Positions 38,579 through 47,500 of a DNA stretch of 64,000 nt are shown here, piece after piece. Both the position numbers and the translations under genes were made by a program. Each line of letters begins with the position of its first letter. The first letter of the stretch is position 1. Where the stretch lies: positions 150,086 to 214,085 of the forward strand of contig NZ_JAOTID010000008.1 in NCBI RefSeq assembly GCF_026163695.1, written 5' to 3'. The DNA is from Shumkonia mesophila (GTDB taxonomy: Bacteria; Pseudomonadota; Alphaproteobacteria; Rhodospirillales; Shumkoniaceae). The notes beneath the pieces are model-generated. The model had not been told where the DNA came from and made no database searches. It saw nothing but the letters and a program-made list of their open reading frames with translations.

Positions 38579-38605
38579 TCAGCACTCGCCACAATCCGCT
38601 GCTAA
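38579..38605. promoter_or_regulatory. Degenerate CIRCE-like element
   Basis: TCAGCACTC, nine bases, CGCTGCTAA. This matches the HrcA-binding CIRCE consensus (TTAGCACTC-N9-GAGTGCTAA) at 8 of 9 positions on the left and 6 of 9 on the right. It lies just upstream of the groES -35 box. HrcA control is possible but not certain. Confidence 0.45.
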
Positions 38606-38696
38606 CTATTTGATTAGACTATATATTTATCGGCCGTCCCTTGACCTTTGGGGCCCGCGGACCAACACTCTTAAAGAGGGTTCCTCAGGAACGGAG

Positions 38697-38984
38697 ATGT
38701 CGACCATGCGAGATCTCGATCTTCGACCCACCGCCGTTTCCTTCGATCTCTACTGTCAGGCCACGGCAGAAATCATCTACCGCCTGCCCGACCATCTGGA
38801 CCTTCTGCAAAGCTTCGTCTGGCAGCACCTGGACATGGCGCCGGACTTTCCCGTGCTGCGCCGCTTCCTCGACTACTGGGAGGAAAACCTCGACGGCCCC
38901 ATCCATTCGGTGCGGGTGGAGCGCCACCGCCTGATCGACCCCCGCCAGGTCCGCCATGCCAGCCATCTGATGCGGCTGCAATAA
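38697..38984 (+). CDS. usg: Usg family protein
   Basis: 95 residues from the ATG at 38697 with CGGAG upstream; a second ATG is three codons on. The conserved core AEIIYRLPDHLDLLQSFVWQ, followed by APDFPVLRRFLDYWEENLDG and IHSVRV, matches the Usg family of Alphaproteobacteria, named from a gene upstream of trp genes in Caulobacter. Its function is unknown. Here it stands alone, divergent from groES and convergent with an SDR gene. Confidence 0.85.
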   Translation: MSTMRDLDLRPTAVSFDLYCQATAEIIYRLPDHLDLLQSFVWQHLDMAPDFPVLRRFLDYWEENLDGPIHSVRVERHRLIDPRQVRHASHLMRLQ

Positions 38985-38995
38985 CCGGCGTCCCT

Positions 38996-39757
38996 TCAAA
39001 CGTAGATCATCTTGCGGGTCATGCCGCCGTCGATCACCAGGTTGGCGCCGGTGACGAACCCGGCCCCGGCCAGGTAGAGAACCGCGTCCGCCACATCCTC
39101 GGGCGAACCCACGCGGCCCGCCGGATGCTGGGCGTGATCCTCGGTGGAAAGCCGGATCGGGCCGCCGGGCCGGGTCGCTGAGACGTCGATCCAGCCGGGA
39201 CTGACACAATTGACCCTGACCTCGGGCCCCAGGCTGACGGCAAGCGCATGGCTCAAGGCCACGATGCCGCCCTTGGAGGCGGCATAGGCCTCGGTATCGG
39301 CCTCCGACATCAGGGCGCGGGTCGAGGCGATATTGACGATGGCTCCCCGGGCCACCTTGAGCGCGGTTGCCGCATGCTTGGCAAACAGGAAAACACCGGT
39401 CAGGTTGGTGCCGATCACCCGCTGCCAGTCATCGAGGGAAAGCTCGGCCAGCGGCTTGCGGCAGTTGACGCCGGCGTTGTTCACCAGCAGGTCGAGGCCG
39501 CCGAAATGCCGGACCGCCGCCACGATGGCCGTCTCGACGTCGGCCTCGATCGCCACGTCGGCCCGGATGAAGATCGCGTCGCCTTGGCCGCCCCGCCCGA
39601 TCTCGCGCGCCGCCACCTGGCCGGCCTCAACATCGACATCGACGACGGCCACGGCGTAACCGGCCCCGGCCAGCCGGCCGGCCACCGCGCGCCCGATCCC
39701 GCGGGCGCCGCCCGTGACCAGGGCGGCCTTCCTGTCTCCTGTCACGACCACCTCCAT
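38996..39757 (-). CDS. Short-chain dehydrogenase/reductase
   Basis: 253 residues with GGARGIGRAVAGRLAGAGYA (cofactor loop), NNAGVN, and a Ser-Tyr-Lys triad in IASTRALMSEADTEAYAASK. Asp at the end of strand 2 (VVDVDVEAG) suggests NAD rather than NADP. The C-terminus GANLVIDGGMTRKMIYV is that of 3-oxoacyl reductase or glucose-dehydrogenase-like SDRs. The substrate is unknown. It is divergent from the orphan TRAP binding protein with 351 bases between. Confidence 0.87.
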   Translation of the reverse strand: MEVVVTGDRKAALVTGGARGIGRAVAGRLAGAGYAVAVVDVDVEAGQVAAREIGRGGQGDAIFIRADVAIEADVETAIVAAVRHFGGLDLLVNNAGVNCRKPLAELSLDDWQRVIGTNLTGVFLFAKHAATALKVARGAIVNIASTRALMSEADTEAYAASKGGIVALSHALAVSLGPEVRVNCVSPGWIDVSATRPGGPIRLSTEDHAQHPAGRVGSPEDVADAVLYLAGAGFVTGANLVIDGGMTRKMIYV

Positions 39758-40108
39758 CGTCCCGCCGCCCGCGAAGCCGGCGGTTCCGCCGTGTCATGAA
39801 TGTTACATATCTGAAACCATTTTAAACACGTCTGCCATAGCTCTGTGACAAATAGCGCTTATCCTTCGCGACGTACTCAGGATATAGGCACGCCATCCAA
39901 TGACCCGCGCCCTGCCTTACCAGCCCGCCATGCGACGCCCGGCCGTACGCCGTCCGGCCAGCAGCCTTCGACGGGCCAGGCGCCCCCTTCGGTTCATCCC
40001 CTGGCGCGTTTCCCCGCTGGCGCGCAAGCCCGCTGATCCGTTAAACTTCCCCCCGCCCGCCCGGCCAGGGAGGGCCGATCGCGTACTCCATTGAGATAGG
40101 GGGAGAAG
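39758..40108. promoter_or_regulatory. 351-base divergent promoter region
   Basis: AT-richer between 39795 and 39900 (TGTTACATATCTGAAACCATTTTAAACACG), where promoters of the SDR and TRAP-binding-protein genes probably lie. GGGGGAGAAGG precedes the GTG at 40109. No gene, strong palindrome or terminator was seen. Confidence 0.45.
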
Positions 40109-41203
40109 GTGAAACGTCGTCAGTTCCTGAAGGCCGCGGCCGCCGTCGGGACGGTAGCGGGTGCCACATCGCAATTTCCGGCTCCGGCCATCGCCAAGAA
40201 CGCCATCGAATGGCGCATGGTCACGCCATGGCCCCGCAACACGCCCGGCGTCGGCGTCAACGCGCAGCGGCTGGCCGACAAGATCACCGAGATGAGCGGC
40301 GGCCGCCTGGGCGTCAAGCTGTTCGCCGCCGGCGAACTGGTCCCCGCCTTCGAATGCTTCGATGCCGTGCAGACCGGCACCGCCGACATGGCGCACGGCT
40401 CGCCCTATTTCTGGCAGGGCAAAAGCCAGGCCATGCACTTTTTCACCGGCGTGCCGTTCGGCGTCACCGCCTGGGAAATGAGCGCCTGGATTCATTTCGC
40501 CGGCGGCCAGGCCTTGTGGGACGAGCTTTACGGCAAGTTCGGCCTGAAACCCTTCTACGCGGGCAGCAGTGGCGTGCAGGCCGGCGGCTGGTTCCGCAAG
40601 GAGATCAAGAGCCTGGATGACTTGAAGGGCCTGAAGATGCGGATCGCCGGCCTGGGCGGCGCGGTGATGCGCAAGCTGGGAACCCAGGTGGTGCTGACGC
40701 CTCCGGGCGAGATCTTCCCGGCCATGCAGTCCGGCGTGGTCGACGCCGCCGAGTGGGTCGGCCCGTGGAACGACCTGGCCTTCGGGCTTCATAAGATCGC
40801 CAAGCATTATTACGCGCCCTCCTTCCATGAAGGCTCGGCGGCGCTGGAATGCATCGTCGACAAGGCCAAGTTCGAGGCGCTGCCGGTCGATCTTCAGAAG
40901 ATCATCGAATACGCCGCGGCCGCCTCGGCCGAGGAGTCGCTGGCCGACTTCACGGCGCACAACGCCCGCTTCCTGCAAACGCTGGTCAAGGAGCACGGCG
41001 TGCAGCTCCACACCTGGCCCGAGGACGTGGTCAAGGCGCTGGGCAAGGCCGCCAAGGAAGTGCTGGCCGAACTGGCCGCCACCGACGAGATGGTCGGCAA
41101 GGTCAGCAAGTCCTACATGGCCTACCTTGCCGAAGCGCGCGAATGGAGCCGGTGGAGCGACCAGCTCTACCTCGCCATGCGCGAGACGGCGTTCGGGGCA
41201 TAG
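40109..41203 (+). CDS. Orphan TRAP solute-binding protein (TakP-like)
   Basis: 364 residues from GTG with GGGAGAAG upstream. A Tat signal KRRQFLK is at residues 2-8, ending SQFPAPAIA. The mature start EWRMVTPWPRNTPGVGVNAQ and the segments LKGLKMRIAGLGGAVMRKLG and DAAEWVGPWNDLAFG resemble TakP, which binds 2-oxo acids as a dimer. No DctQ or DctM gene is next to it, so it must use a permease elsewhere or the dctQM at 11-13 kb. A terminator follows at 41241. Confidence 0.9.
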   Translation: MKRRQFLKAAAAVGTVAGATSQFPAPAIAKNAIEWRMVTPWPRNTPGVGVNAQRLADKITEMSGGRLGVKLFAAGELVPAFECFDAVQTGTADMAHGSPYFWQGKSQAMHFFTGVPFGVTAWEMSAWIHFAGGQALWDELYGKFGLKPFYAGSSGVQAGGWFRKEIKSLDDLKGLKMRIAGLGGAVMRKLGTQVVLTPPGEIFPAMQSGVVDAAEWVGPWNDLAFGLHKIAKHYYAPSFHEGSAALECIVDKAKFEALPVDLQKIIEYAAAASAEESLADFTAHNARFLQTLVKEHGVQLHTWPEDVVKALGKAAKEVLAELAATDEMVGKVSKSYMAYLAEAREWSRWSDQLYLAMRETAFGA

Positions 41204-41240
41204 GGGCGGAAGCGCCTCCTTCGACCGTCTTCACGGGAAA

Positions 41241-41280
41241 AAAGGCCGGCGGGGCTTTCGCCCAACCGGCCTTTATTTCT
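41241..41280 (+). terminator. Intrinsic terminator after the orphan TRAP protein gene
   Basis: Stem AAAGGCCGG (41241-41249) pairing with CCGGCCTTT (41266-41274), with an inner GGGC...GCCC, then ATTTCTTTTT. Confidence 0.85.
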
Positions 41281-41300
41281 TTTTGCTTTTCTTGGACGTT

Positions 41301-41365
41301 TTCTTATTATTTATTATTATTTTTATTATTTTACGCTCGCTTCTTCTTCTTTTGTTTTCTTCTTC
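41301..41365. repeat. AT-only and pyrimidine low-complexity tract
   Basis: From 41301 to about 41333 the plus strand is almost only T and A (TTATT repeated irregularly). This is followed by a TTC-rich tract to 41365 just beyond the end of the hydrogenase protease gene. Such sequence is out of place in this GC-rich genome. It could act as a terminator tail on the plus strand and as a purine-rich 3' end for the hox transcript. Confidence 0.8.
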
Positions 41366-41851
41366 TTATGGGGCTTCCGCGCCGCCGGGCCGGCCTTCGC
41401 GAAACAGGCCGGCAACGGTGCTGAGAATTTCGGGAACGGCGGCGGCGACATCGGGCGACAGTCCCTCGCCGAAGGCGAAGGTCTCGGCGCCGACGGCGAC
41501 GACATGCATCTCGGGCGCCCGGCCATACAGCTTGGCCGCCCAGGTCGCCAGGGTCGAGGGGTCGTAGGCGTGGATCATCGGCTCGCCGCTTGCCGTCGAG
41601 GGCTCGACCCGCCGCACGCGGACGGCGCCCGGGGCATCGCCGCGCGAGGCGTCGACCAGCACCACCCGTTCGGCCTCGGAGAAGGCCTCGGCCAGTTCGG
41701 GAACCAATTGGGGAACGGCGACCACCCGCACTTCCTTGGCCGCCGCCCCCATCAGGGCCTCGGCCTCATCGAGGAAGCGCCGCGCGACGACGGGACCGAC
41801 CCCGTCGTCGCTCCGCAAGGGATTGCCGTATCCGACCAACAGGTACCTCAC
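41366..41851 (-). CDS. hoxW: Hydrogenase maturation protease (HoxW/HycI family)
   Basis: 161 residues from a GTG overlapping the hoxH stop (ATGTGA). The start [20 protein letters not shown] is the family signature, with the nickel-sensing Asp/Glu (GNPLRSDDGVG). VVLVDASRGDAPGAVRV and HVVAVGAETFAFGEGLSPDV match the remainder. It clips the C-terminal peptide of the large subunit after nickel insertion. An upstream extension of the frame runs inside hoxH and is not conserved. It is the last gene of the hox operon. Confidence 0.9.
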   Translation of the reverse strand: MRYLLVGYGNPLRSDDGVGPVVARRFLDEAEALMGAAAKEVRVVAVPQLVPELAEAFSEAERVVLVDASRGDAPGAVRVRRVEPSTASGEPMIHAYDPSTLATWAAKLYGRAPEMHVVAVGAETFAFGEGLSPDVAAAVPEILSTVAGLFREGRPGGAEAP

Positions 41852-43278
41852 ATCGCGGACGTCCGGCTGACCTGATCGAGGACCTCGCCCGTGGGCGACA
41901 CCAGGTCGATCTGCATGGGCATCTGGCCCAGGGCGTGCGTCGAGCAGCTGAGACATGGGTCGTAGGCCCTGACCACCGCCTCGACGCGGTTCAACATGCC
42001 CTCCTTGAGGTTGTTGCCGTCAACGAAGGCCTGACTCACCTGCTTGATGCTTTTGTTCATCGCCAGGTTGTTGTTGCCGGTGGCGATGATCAGGTTGGCC
42101 CAGGTGACGAGGCCGTTGTCGTCGATCTTGTAGTGATGGATCAGGGTGCCGCGCGGCGCCTCGCAGATGCCGACGCCCTCGTTGCAGTTGGGACCCGCCT
42201 CGGCACGCACCCGGGTGTCCAGGATGTCCGGCTCGTTCAGCAGTTCTTCCAGCTTCTCCAGCGAGAAGATGATCTCGATGAGCCGGGCGTAATGGAACAG
42301 GAACGAGCTTTTGGCGACGGCGCCGTAGGCCTTGCGGAAGGCCTTGAGCTCCTTGTCCGCCTTCGGCGTGCCGCAACGCTCGATCACGTTGAGGCGCCCC
42401 AGCGGCCCCACCCGATAGAGCCCGTCGGGATAGCCGATCGGCTTGTAGTAGGGCATCTTGAGGTAGGACCACGGCACCACCGCTTCGCCGATGAACTTGG
42501 CGTAGTCCTCGGCCGCCACGTGATCGGCCGCGATCTTGCCCTTGGCGTCCTTGAAGCGTAGGCCGCCGTCATAGAAATCGAGCGCCCCCTCACGGTCGAC
42601 CGTACCCATGTGGAGCGAATCGAAGTTGCCGAAGCTCTCGATCTCGGCAGCGAAGTTGCCGACCACCGACTTGAGCACGGAGAGCGCGTTCTCGGCGATC
42701 TTCATCGCCTCGGGGATGCCCATCAGGATGCGGGTGCGCACCTCGGGGTCGAGCGGGGCATTGACGCCGCCCGGCACGATCCACGACGGATGAACGCGCT
42801 CGCGGGCCAGCCATTCGATGACCTGCTGGCCGAACTTGCGCAACGCGATGCCCTGCTTGGCCAGTTCCGGGCTCTTGTCGATGAGGCCCATGATGTTGCG
42901 GGTCGCCGGGTCGTGGTCCATGCCCAGCAACAGGTCCGGCGCCGACAGGTGGAAGAAGCTCAGCGCGTGGGACTGGATCATCTGGCCCAGATGGACAACG
43001 TAGCGCAGCTTGGCGCCGGTCCGGGGAATACGCACCGCCATCAGGGCGTCGCATGCCTTGGCCGAGGCCAGCAGGTGGCTGATCGGGCAGATGCCGCAGA
43101 TGCGGGCCATCAGCGAGGGCATCTCGTAGAACGGCCGGCCTTCGCAGAACTTTTCGAAGCCGCGCACCTGGGTGACGTGCAGGCGGGCGTCCTCGACCTT
43201 GCCGGCGTCGTCGAGATGGATGGTGATCTTGGCGTGGCCCTCGATACGGGTCACGGGATCGATGATGATCTCACGCAT
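41848..43278 (-). CDS. hoxH: NAD(P)-linked [NiFe] hydrogenase large subunit HoxH
   Basis: 476 residues. The Ni-Fe ligand motifs are complete: Cys61/Cys64 with His68 in [10 protein letters not shown], and Cys442/Cys445 in [12 protein letters not shown]-terminal peptide of about 27 residues after the HA cleavage point is still encoded, so a protease must remove it. The sequence around the motifs ([20 protein letters not shown]) is that of group 3d bidirectional enzymes. It catalyses H2 = 2H+ + 2e- in the cytoplasm and passes electrons through HoxY. It overlaps the protease gene. HypA-F maturation genes are not in the window. Confidence 0.95.
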   Translation of the reverse strand: MREIIIDPVTRIEGHAKITIHLDDAGKVEDARLHVTQVRGFEKFCEGRPFYEMPSLMARICGICPISHLLASAKACDALMAVRIPRTGAKLRYVVHLGQMIQSHALSFFHLSAPDLLLGMDHDPATRNIMGLIDKSPELAKQGIALRKFGQQVIEWLARERVHPSWIVPGGVNAPLDPEVRTRILMGIPEAMKIAENALSVLKSVVGNFAAEIESFGNFDSLHMGTVDREGALDFYDGGLRFKDAKGKIAADHVAAEDYAKFIGEAVVPWSYLKMPYYKPIGYPDGLYRVGPLGRLNVIERCGTPKADKELKAFRKAYGAVAKSSFLFHYARLIEIIFSLEKLEELLNEPDILDTRVRAEAGPNCNEGVGICEAPRGTLIHHYKIDDNGLVTWANLIIATGNNNLAMNKSIKQVSQAFVDGNNLKEGMLNRVEAVVRAYDPCLSCSTHALGQMPMQIDLVSPTGEVLDQVSRTSAM

Positions 43279-43290
43279 GGCGGCTTCCTC

Positions 43291-43821
43291 TCAACCGAAC
43301 TTGTAGCGGAGGCTCGGCTCCGGCATGCGGCCGGCGCACAGTTCGGCCACGCAGTTCAAAATCGTGCTCGCGGAGGGCGGGCAGCCCGGAATGAAGACGT
43401 CGACCTTGATGACGTCGTGGAGCGGCCGCGAGATCGGCAGCAGTTGCGGCACCACCTGATTGGGGATCTGGGCGTCGGTCGCCGCGTTCTCCAGGTAGGC
43501 GCGCTCCAGGATGGCCGGCACCCCGCACTGGTTGCGCATCGAGGGCACGTTGCTGGTCACGGCACAGTCGCCCAGCGACACCACGATGCGCGAACGCTCG
43601 CGGATGATGCGCACCTTTTCCAGGTCCTCGACGCTGCTGACCGCGCCCTCGACGAGGGTGACGTCAACGTTCTCGGGGAATTCCTTGATGTCGACCAGCG
43701 GCCCGTAGACGATCTCGGCCAATTCGGCCACCTTGAGGATGCCCTCGTCGATGTCCAGAAGCGACATGTGACAGCCCGAGCAGCCGTCGAGCCAGGTGGT
43801 CGCCAGTCTTACCTTCTTCAT
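43291..43821 (-). CDS. hoxY: [NiFe] hydrogenase small subunit HoxY
   Basis: 176 residues from the ATG at 43821. The four Cys of the proximal [4Fe-4S] cluster are present: Cys14 and Cys17 in [13 protein letters not shown], Cys86 in LGDCAVTSN and Cys147 in FIPGCPPSA. No medial or distal clusters, signal peptide or membrane anchor, as expected for soluble group 3d enzymes. It overlaps hoxU by four bases and precedes hoxH by 12 bases. It relays electrons between HoxH and HoxU. Confidence 0.95.
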   Translation of the reverse strand: MKKVRLATTWLDGCSGCHMSLLDIDEGILKVAELAEIVYGPLVDIKEFPENVDVTLVEGAVSSVEDLEKVRIIRERSRIVVSLGDCAVTSNVPSMRNQCGVPAILERAYLENAATDAQIPNQVVPQLLPISRPLHDVIKVDVFIPGCPPSASTILNCVAELCAGRMPEPSLRYKFG

Positions 43822-44528
43822 CGGGATCCTCCACGCGCCGTCGCCAGGCGGGAAACCCCCTGGGTGCGCTTGACCATTTCCTCGACCGCCTTGCCCTTGA
43901 CGACCAGCGCGCCGGTCGGGCAGGCCTCGACGCACTTGCCGCAACGGGTGCACGACTCGGCTTCGCCCCACGGCTCGTTGAGATCGGCGGCGACCATCGA
44001 CTTGACGCCGCGCGAGACGATGTTCCAGGTATTCGCCCCCTCGATCTCGGCGCACACCCGGACGCACCGCGAGCACAGGATGCAGCGGTTGTGGTCGAGC
44101 ACGAAGCGCGGATGCGAGGCGTCCACCGGCAGCCGCGGATAGCGGTACGGATAGGACGAATGGGTGACGCCGAGGCGGCTCGCCATATCCTGCAGCTCGC
44201 AATGGCCGTTCGACACGCAGACGGCGCACACGTGATTGCGCTCGGAGAGCAGCAGCTCGATGATCATCCGCCGGTATTTGCTGAGCCGCTCGGACACCGT
44301 GTTGATGACCATGCCTTCCTGCACCGGCGTGGTGCAGGCCGGCAGCGGCCGGGCGCCTCCGGCGATCTCGACCATGCACAGCCGGCAGGCCCCGACCCCC
44401 GACAGTCCCTGGAAATGGCACAGCGACGGAATGAACTTTCCGTTGGCCTTGGCCGCGTCCAGCACGCTCTCGCCTTCGGTCGCGTTGACGTATTCGCCGT
44501 CGATCTTGAGCTTCACTTGCTTGGGCAC
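43818..44528 (-). CDS. hoxU: Hydrogenase diaphorase subunit HoxU (NuoG-like)
   Basis: 236 residues. A plant-type [2Fe-2S] domain has Cys37, Cys48, Cys51 and Cys65. A His-ligated [4Fe-4S] motif follows (His99, Cys101, Cys104, Cys110 in [14 protein letters not shown]). Two ferredoxin-type [4Fe-4S] clusters have Cys149/152/155/159 ([11 protein letters not shown]) and Cys193/196/199/203 ([14 protein letters not shown]). This is the N-terminal part of complex I NuoG, as in HoxU of Ralstonia and cyanobacteria. It wires HoxF to HoxY. It lies 51 bases after the HoxF fusion gene. Confidence 0.95.
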   Translation of the reverse strand: MPKQVKLKIDGEYVNATEGESVLDAAKANGKFIPSLCHFQGLSGVGACRLCMVEIAGGARPLPACTTPVQEGMVINTVSERLSKYRRMIIELLLSERNHVCAVCVSNGHCELQDMASRLGVTHSSYPYRYPRLPVDASHPRFVLDHNRCILCSRCVRVCAEIEGANTWNIVSRGVKSMVAADLNEPWGEAESCTRCGKCVEACPTGALVVKGKAVEEMVKRTQGVSRLATARGGSR

Positions 44529-44579
44529 GTCAGCCCTCCTTCCGCTCGATCAATTCCATTGTGTCGGCCATCCTCAGCC

Positions 44580-47500
44580 TCACTCGGCCGCAATGCCGAC
44601 GCATTCGCCCTTGGCGTCGCACCTGAGGCAGCGCTCGGCCTCATGGCGGACCTGCTCGGGCGAGAAGCCCAGCATGACCTCGTCGAAGGTGCTCTTGCGC
44701 TGCAACGGCGTCAGCAGCGGCGAGGTGTTGCGGTCGCCGGCAGCCGGCTCGGCCGGCGGCACCTGGCCGTAGGTGAAGGCCTGGAACAGGCGGGCGAAGC
44801 GATGCTCGCCGGTCAGCTTGAGGTCGATCATCTCGGCCGCCCGCTTGCCGTGCGACATGGCGTTCGACACGTTCGACGCCCCGGTCACCACGTCGCCGCC
44901 GGCGAACACGTTGAGCAGGTTTGTTTCCGAGGAATGGCGGTCGACCTTGATGGTGCCGTCGCGCTTGAGCTCGAGCTGCGAGCCGCCGGTGAACACGGTG
45001 TCGACCCGCTCGCCGATGGCCAGGATGATGGTGTCGCACGACATGCGCATGACCTCGTCGGTCGGCACCGGCCGCCGACGGCCGGTCACGCCGAACTCGC
45101 CCAGCGTGGTCTTCTGCACCTCGATCGCCTTCACGCCGCCCTGGCCGTCGGAGATGATGCGGTGCGGGGCGCATAGGTAGACGAACTTGACGCCTTCCTC
45201 GTAAGCCTCGTCGACCTCCTCGGGGATGGCCGGCATGTCCTGGCGCTGACGACGGTAGACGACGGTGACGTCGGCCCCCATGCGGGCCGCCGTGCGCGCC
45301 GAATCGATGGCCGCATTGCCGCCGCCGACGACGACCACCTTCTGGCCGATGCGGACGTCCTTGGCGTGGGCGATGGCGTCCAGGAAGTGCAATGCGTGGT
45401 GCACGCCCTGGCACTGCACGCCCGGCAGATCGATGGGCGAGGCCTCCCAGGTGCCGAGCGCCAGGAACACCGAGTCGAACTCCTTGGAGAGCGACTGCGG
45501 GGTCTTGTCGACGCCGATGCGGGTGTTGCAGACGAACGACACCCCCAGCTTCTTGATGAAGTTCACCTCGCGGGCGACCACCGCCTTGGGCAGGCGGTAT
45601 TCGGGCAACGCGAAGCGCAGCATGCCGCCCGGTTCCGAATTCTCGTCGAACACCGTCACCTTGTGGCCGAGGAGCGCCAGATAGAAGGCCGCCGCGAGGC
45701 CGGTCGGCCCGGCCCCCACCACCGCCACCTTCTTGCCCGAGTCGGGCAGCCGGCGGTCGAGCAGGCGCTTCATGACGTTGGTCTCGATTTCGGTACCATA
45801 GGCGTTATCGGCGATGAAGCGATGCACCTCACGCATGTTCACGGCATCGTCGATGCCGGCCCGCCGGCAGCGGTCGTCGCACGGATGCTGGCAGACGCGC
45901 CCCGTGGAACCCGGCAGCGGGTTGTCGAGAATGACCGACTCGAAGGCGTCCTCCAGCCGGTTCTCCTTATAAAGCTGGATGAAGCGCGGGATGTTCATGT
46001 GCAGCGGGCAGCTGTTCTCGCATGGGCTCAGGAACAGGTCCTCGCAGACGCCGGCGGCGCATTTGCGCTCGTGGATGTGGTCCTCGAACTCGTCGCGGAA
46101 ATAGCGCAGCGTGGTCAGCACCGGATTGGGGGCCGTCTGGCCCAGGCCGCACAGCGAGACGTCGCGGATCATCGGCCCCAGGTCTTCCAGCATGTCGAGG
46201 TCGGCCGACGTGGCCTGGCCCTTAGTCACCTTGTTGAGGATGCGCAGCGACTGGTCGAGCCCGACGCGGCAGGGCACGCACTTGCCGCACGATTCCGAAT
46301 GAGTGAACTCGATGAAATAGCGGGCGACGTCGACCATGCAGTTGTCTTCGTCCATCACCACCATGCCACCCGAGCCCATGATGGCGCCCAGTTGCGCCAG
46401 GGCCTCGTAGTCGACCGGGGTATCGAACATGTCGACCGGCAGGCAGCCGCCCGATGGCCCACCCGTCTGCAGGGCCTTGACGTTCTTGCCGGTGCCGGTG
46501 CCGCCGCCCATGTCGTAGACGAAGGACTTGAGCGGGGTGCCCAGCGGCGCTTCGACAAGGCCGGTATTCTTGACCTTGCCGACCAGCGAGAAGACCTTGG
46601 TGCCGGGGCTGCGGTCGGTGCCGATCTGGGTGAACCAGGCGCCACCGTTATTCACGATGACCGGCACGTTGAACCAGGTTTCGACGTTGTTGATGTTGGT
46701 GGGCTTGCCCCACAGGCCCTTCTCGGCCGGATAGGGCGGCCGCGGGCGCGGGCGGCCGGCCCGGCCTTCGAGGGAGGCGATCATCGCCGTCTCCTCGCCG
46801 CACACGAAGGCGCCGGCCCCTTCGACCAGCGACAGGTGGAAGGAAAAGCCGCTGCCCAGGATGTTCTCGCCCAGCAGGCCATAGGCGTGGGCCTGGGCGA
46901 TGGCCTTCTCCAGCCGATGCACGGCCAGCGGATATTCGGCCCGCACGTAAACGATGCCGTCGGTGGCGCCCATCGTGTAGGCGCCGATGATCATGCCTTC
47001 GAGCAGGGAATGAGGGTCGGACTCGATCTCGTTGCGGTTCATGTAGGCGCCGGGATCGCCCTCGTCGGCGTTGCAGATGACGTATTTCTCGCCGGCCCCG
47101 GCCTTGCGCATGAAGTCCCACTTGGTGGCGACCAGGAAGCCGGCGCCGCCGCGGCCGCGCAGCTTGGCGGTCTTCAACTCCTCGATCACCCGCTCGGGCT
47201 CGCCGTTGCGAAGGGTGCGAAGCAGCGCCCGGTAGCCGCCGATGGCGATGTATTCCTCGATATCCTCGGGATCGATCAGGCCGCAGTTGCGCAGCACGAT
47301 CTTCTTCTGGCCCTTGTAGAAATCGATCTCGTTCCACTTCGGGATCTCGGGGAAGCCTTCGCCGTAGTCGACGACGCCGGTCAGATGGTCCCACGATTCG
47401 ATCTTGCACAGCGCCCGGGCGGTGGCAACGGTTCCGGCATGGATGTCGGCGACGATGGCATCGGCGTCGCGCGCCTTGACCCGGTTCAGAATGACCAGCG

